From Rhodospirillales bacterium (GTDB lineage: Bacteria; Pseudomonadota; Alphaproteobacteria; UBA828): 13,885 bases of DNA. This document shows positions 12,533-13,885 of the stretch, one piece after another; within the stretch, counting starts at the first letter, position 1, and each line of letters begins with the position of its first letter. The stretch lies in assembly GCA_026712885.1 (NCBI GenBank), contig JAPOPO010000193.1, forward strand, positions 1 to 13,885. The letters run 5' to 3'. The position numbers and the translations under genes were made by a program. The notes under the pieces are model-generated. The model worked only from the letters and a program-made list of their open reading frames with translations. It did no database searches and had not been told where the DNA came from.

Positions 12533-13297
12533 TTATTCGGACGAAGGCCGGCGTCGCGACCGGCTCTGCTTGAGCCTGTAGCTTTCGCCGTTCATCTCCA
12601 GGATGTGGACATGGTGGGTGATGCGGTCGAGCAGCGCGCCGGTGAGGCGCTCGCTGGCGAAGACCGAGGTCCATTCCTGGAAGGGCAGGTTCGAGGTGAC
12701 GATTGTGGCGCCGTTTTCGTAGCGGCGGCTGAAGATGTCGAAAAGCAGCTCGCTTCCGCTCTGCGAGAGGGGCACGTATCCGAGTTCGTCGACGATCAGC
12801 AGGTTCACCTTGGCGAGCTGGTCCTGGAGGCGGAGCAGTCGCTTCTCGTCGCGCGCCTCGATCATCTCGTGGACCAGCTGGGAGGCGGTGGTGAAGCGGA
12901 CGGAGAGGCCCTTCTGGCAGGCGGCAAGCCCGCGGGCCAGGGCGATGTGCGTCTTGCCGACGCCTGAGGGCCCGAGCAGGCTCGCGTTCTCGCGCCGCTC
13001 GATGTAATCGCCGCGGGCGAGGTCCAGCACCAGCATCTTGTTGAGGCTCGGAATGGCCTTGAAGTCAAAGCTTTCGAGCTGTTTGACGACGGGGAACCTG
13101 GCCTGCCTGATGCGGCGTTCGACCAGGCGGCGCTCGCGGTCGATCATCTCCATCTCCACCAGCCGGGCCAGGAACTGCACATGATCCAGGCCCTCGGTCG
13201 CGCACTGGCGGGCCAGTTTCTCGTATTCCCGCAGGACGGTGGGCAGCTTGAGCTTCTTCAGATGATGCTCGAGCAGGATGCGGGGCGCCTCAGCCAT
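12533..13297 (-). CDS. istB: IS21-family helper ATPase IstB
   Basis: An AAA+ ATPase that assists the IstA transposase in target selection and DNA remodelling. The 254 residues are full length. The N-terminal domain (LLEHHLKKLKLPTVLREYEK, about 8-27) is typical IstB, Walker A is GPSGVGKT at 109-116, and Walker B is LLIVDELGY at 166-174. A sensor-like ATIVTSNLPFQEW (198-210) and arginine-rich C-terminus follow. The ATG at 13295-13297 overlaps the end of the istA fragment by 8 bp in the standard IS21 arrangement, indicating translational coupling; upstream in-frame starts fall inside istA. It appears intact, but its partner is truncated, so it is probably inert here. Confidence 0.93.
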   Translation of the reverse strand: MAEAPRILLEHHLKKLKLPTVLREYEKLARQCATEGLDHVQFLARLVEMEMIDRERRLVERRIRQARFPVVKQLESFDFKAIPSLNKMLVLDLARGDYIERRENASLLGPSGVGKTHIALARGLAACQKGLSVRFTTASQLVHEMIEARDEKRLLRLQDQLAKVNLLIVDELGYVPLSQSGSELLFDIFSRRYENGATIVTSNLPFQEWTSVFASERLTGALLDRITHHVHILEMNGESYRLKQSRSRRRPSSE

Positions 13298-13571
13298 GGC
13301 CGACGGCCAGCAGGGTGGCGTAGTCGGCGCTTCGCGTGGCGGCGACGAAGGGCCGGGGAAGGTGCGGATAGCGCGAGAGGTCGAGATGTGCGGGCCGCCT
13401 CTCGATGCGCGCCAGCAGGAGGTGCTTGACCGCATCGAAGCCGATCAGGCGGCGCTTCACCGCGTCCTGCACCGCGGCCGTCACCTGGCGCTCCGGGAAG
13501 TCCTCCAGCAGGCGCAGCACCTGGACACGACGCGGCAAAGGCGCGGCCCGCCGACCAGTCACAGGTGGCAA
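13290..13571 (-). pseudogene. istA: IstA transposase, C-terminal fragment (IS21 family)
   Basis: About 79 residues of recognisable IstA C-terminus remain, from VQVLRLLEDFPERQVTAAVQ to FVAATRSADYATLLAVGHG. They include the characteristic IGFDAVKHLLLARIERRP and the LDLSRYPHLPRP motif. Similarity begins at about 13526; the codons upstream (GRRAAPLPRR and beyond) do not look like IstA. The helix-turn-helix and DDE catalytic core, roughly 400 residues, are missing. The stop TGA overlaps the istB start, as in intact IS21 operons. The breakpoint leads directly into AT-richer sequence, so a deletion or another insertion removed the rest. Confidence 0.85.
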
Positions 13572-13885
13572 CGGTGGATCAATGTGTACCGGAGAAAAAA
13601 CATTGCGGGTGTTCTACGGCTATCGGATGTTTCTCGCGCCGCTCCCAGGAAAGTCAATACGAAGCGTGCCTCCGAAAATAATTGTCGTCGCTAGCAGTTC
13701 GATTTGCCGCACTGCTCCAGAAGTGATCGATAATGAAAAAAGCGTGGGAATTTCTTTTCCCTGACGTGATTAGTATCTAGTTCCATGATCAACGTACCCT
13801 CTCCCGTGGTCTCGCTGGGAGACGCCATATATCCTCCCAAAAAAATACCTTCTTGTCCCTGCCTGTTCGCGCCAATTAGATGGAC
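13572..13885. other. AT-richer segment without a confident gene
   Basis: The composition changes visibly after the istA fragment, with A and T runs (for example near 13594, 13734 and 13839) absent from the chromosomal genes. One TGTACC (13585-13590) repeats the IS21 subterminal motif in the same orientation as the left end, so it is not the missing right end. Apart from one small possible ORF (13691-13828) I see no gene, RNA or repeat. It looks like horizontally acquired or decayed intergenic DNA. Confidence 0.5.
13691..13828 (-). CDS. Possible small protein, 45 aa, weakly supported
   Basis: This ORF reads MASPSETTGEGTLIMELDTN and ends with a basic, aromatic stretch KKFPRFFHYRSLLEQ before CGKSNC. 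A GGGAGG sequence lies only four bases before the ATG, slightly close for good initiation. There is no recognisable domain, membrane segment or neighbour partner. It may be the start of a longer gene cut by a frameshift or simply chance, because the AT-richer DNA here offers few long ORFs. Confidence 0.25.
   Translation of the reverse strand: MASPSETTGEGTLIMELDTNHVREKKFPRFFHYRSLLEQCGKSNC

Larger units (their letters stand above)
12357..13571 (-). mobile_element. Truncated IS21-family insertion sequence
   Basis: It comprises a complete istB, the C-terminal part of istA, and one subterminal region. The left boundary is placed at TGTCAACGGC (12357), followed by two direct TGTACC-containing repeats (12375-12382 and 12398-12406), as expected of IS21-type ends carrying multiple transposase-binding repeats. 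The istA 5' part and the other end are missing, so the element cannot move by itself. The right edge is set by where the istA reading frame loses family similarity (about 13526-13571). Confidence 0.75.

Noticed and set aside
1..13885. CRISPR array
   Set aside because: No regularly spaced direct repeats were seen. The repeated elements present are inverted repeats or IS ends.

Overview
The window looks like a contig from a GC-rich alphaproteobacterium. The argJ-mutT pair in overlapping order, the very GC-rich third codon positions, and the metabolic gene types (enolase-superfamily dehydratase/racemase, amidase, hydantoinase/oxoprolinase HyuA/HyuB, M19 dipeptidase) fit Rhodospirillales/Rhizobiales-like genomes. 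Genus cannot be fixed from this sequence alone.

Layout. (1) Positions 1 to about 110 are an inverted, progressively degraded copy of the end of argJ and are probably an assembly or library fold-back. (2) From about 114 to 3877 is an ordinary chromosomal block on the + strand: the C-terminal part of argJ, mutT (20-bp overlap), a mandelate racemase/muconate lactonizing family enzyme, about 300 bp with no recognisable gene, and an amidase-signature hydrolase with an intact Lys-Ser-Ser triad. (3) A tRNA-Pro(CGG) with encoded CCA and its own promoter lies at 4003-4079. (4) From 4080 to 7132 is a mobile-element patch. An N-terminal IS1380-type transposase remnant abuts the tRNA, and next to it sits a 2805-bp transposon (4328-7132) bounded by perfect 32-bp inverted repeats. 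The transposon carries an ISXO2/IS1595-type transposase broken by one frameshift, plus at least five small passenger ORFs: three in a leftward operon (46-aa protein, two-TM membrane protein, 97-aa protein), a 44-aa protein on the left, and a 64-aa protein ending at the base before the right repeat. Its non-coding DNA is rich in hairpins, promoters and a perfect 30-bp palindrome. (5) From 7270 to 12308 is a second metabolic block: hyuB and hyuA on the - strand, divergent from an M19-type dipeptidase on the + strand. (6) From about 12357 to 13571 is a truncated IS21-family element (complete istB, C-terminal istA fragment, one end). (7) From about 13572 to 13885 the sequence becomes noticeably AT-richer and has no confident gene.

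Functionally, HyuA and HyuB are expected to form an ATP-dependent hydantoinase/oxoprolinase that opens cyclic amides. The neighbouring dipeptidase, amidase and enolase-superfamily enzyme suit scavenging of amide or amino-acid-like compounds, but no single pathway can be proven from the sequence. The least ordinary part is the IS1595-type transposon: its transposase leader can fold so that read-through transcripts hide the ribosome-binding site, two of its tiny proteins share an N-terminal motif, and its cargo operon is of unknown function.
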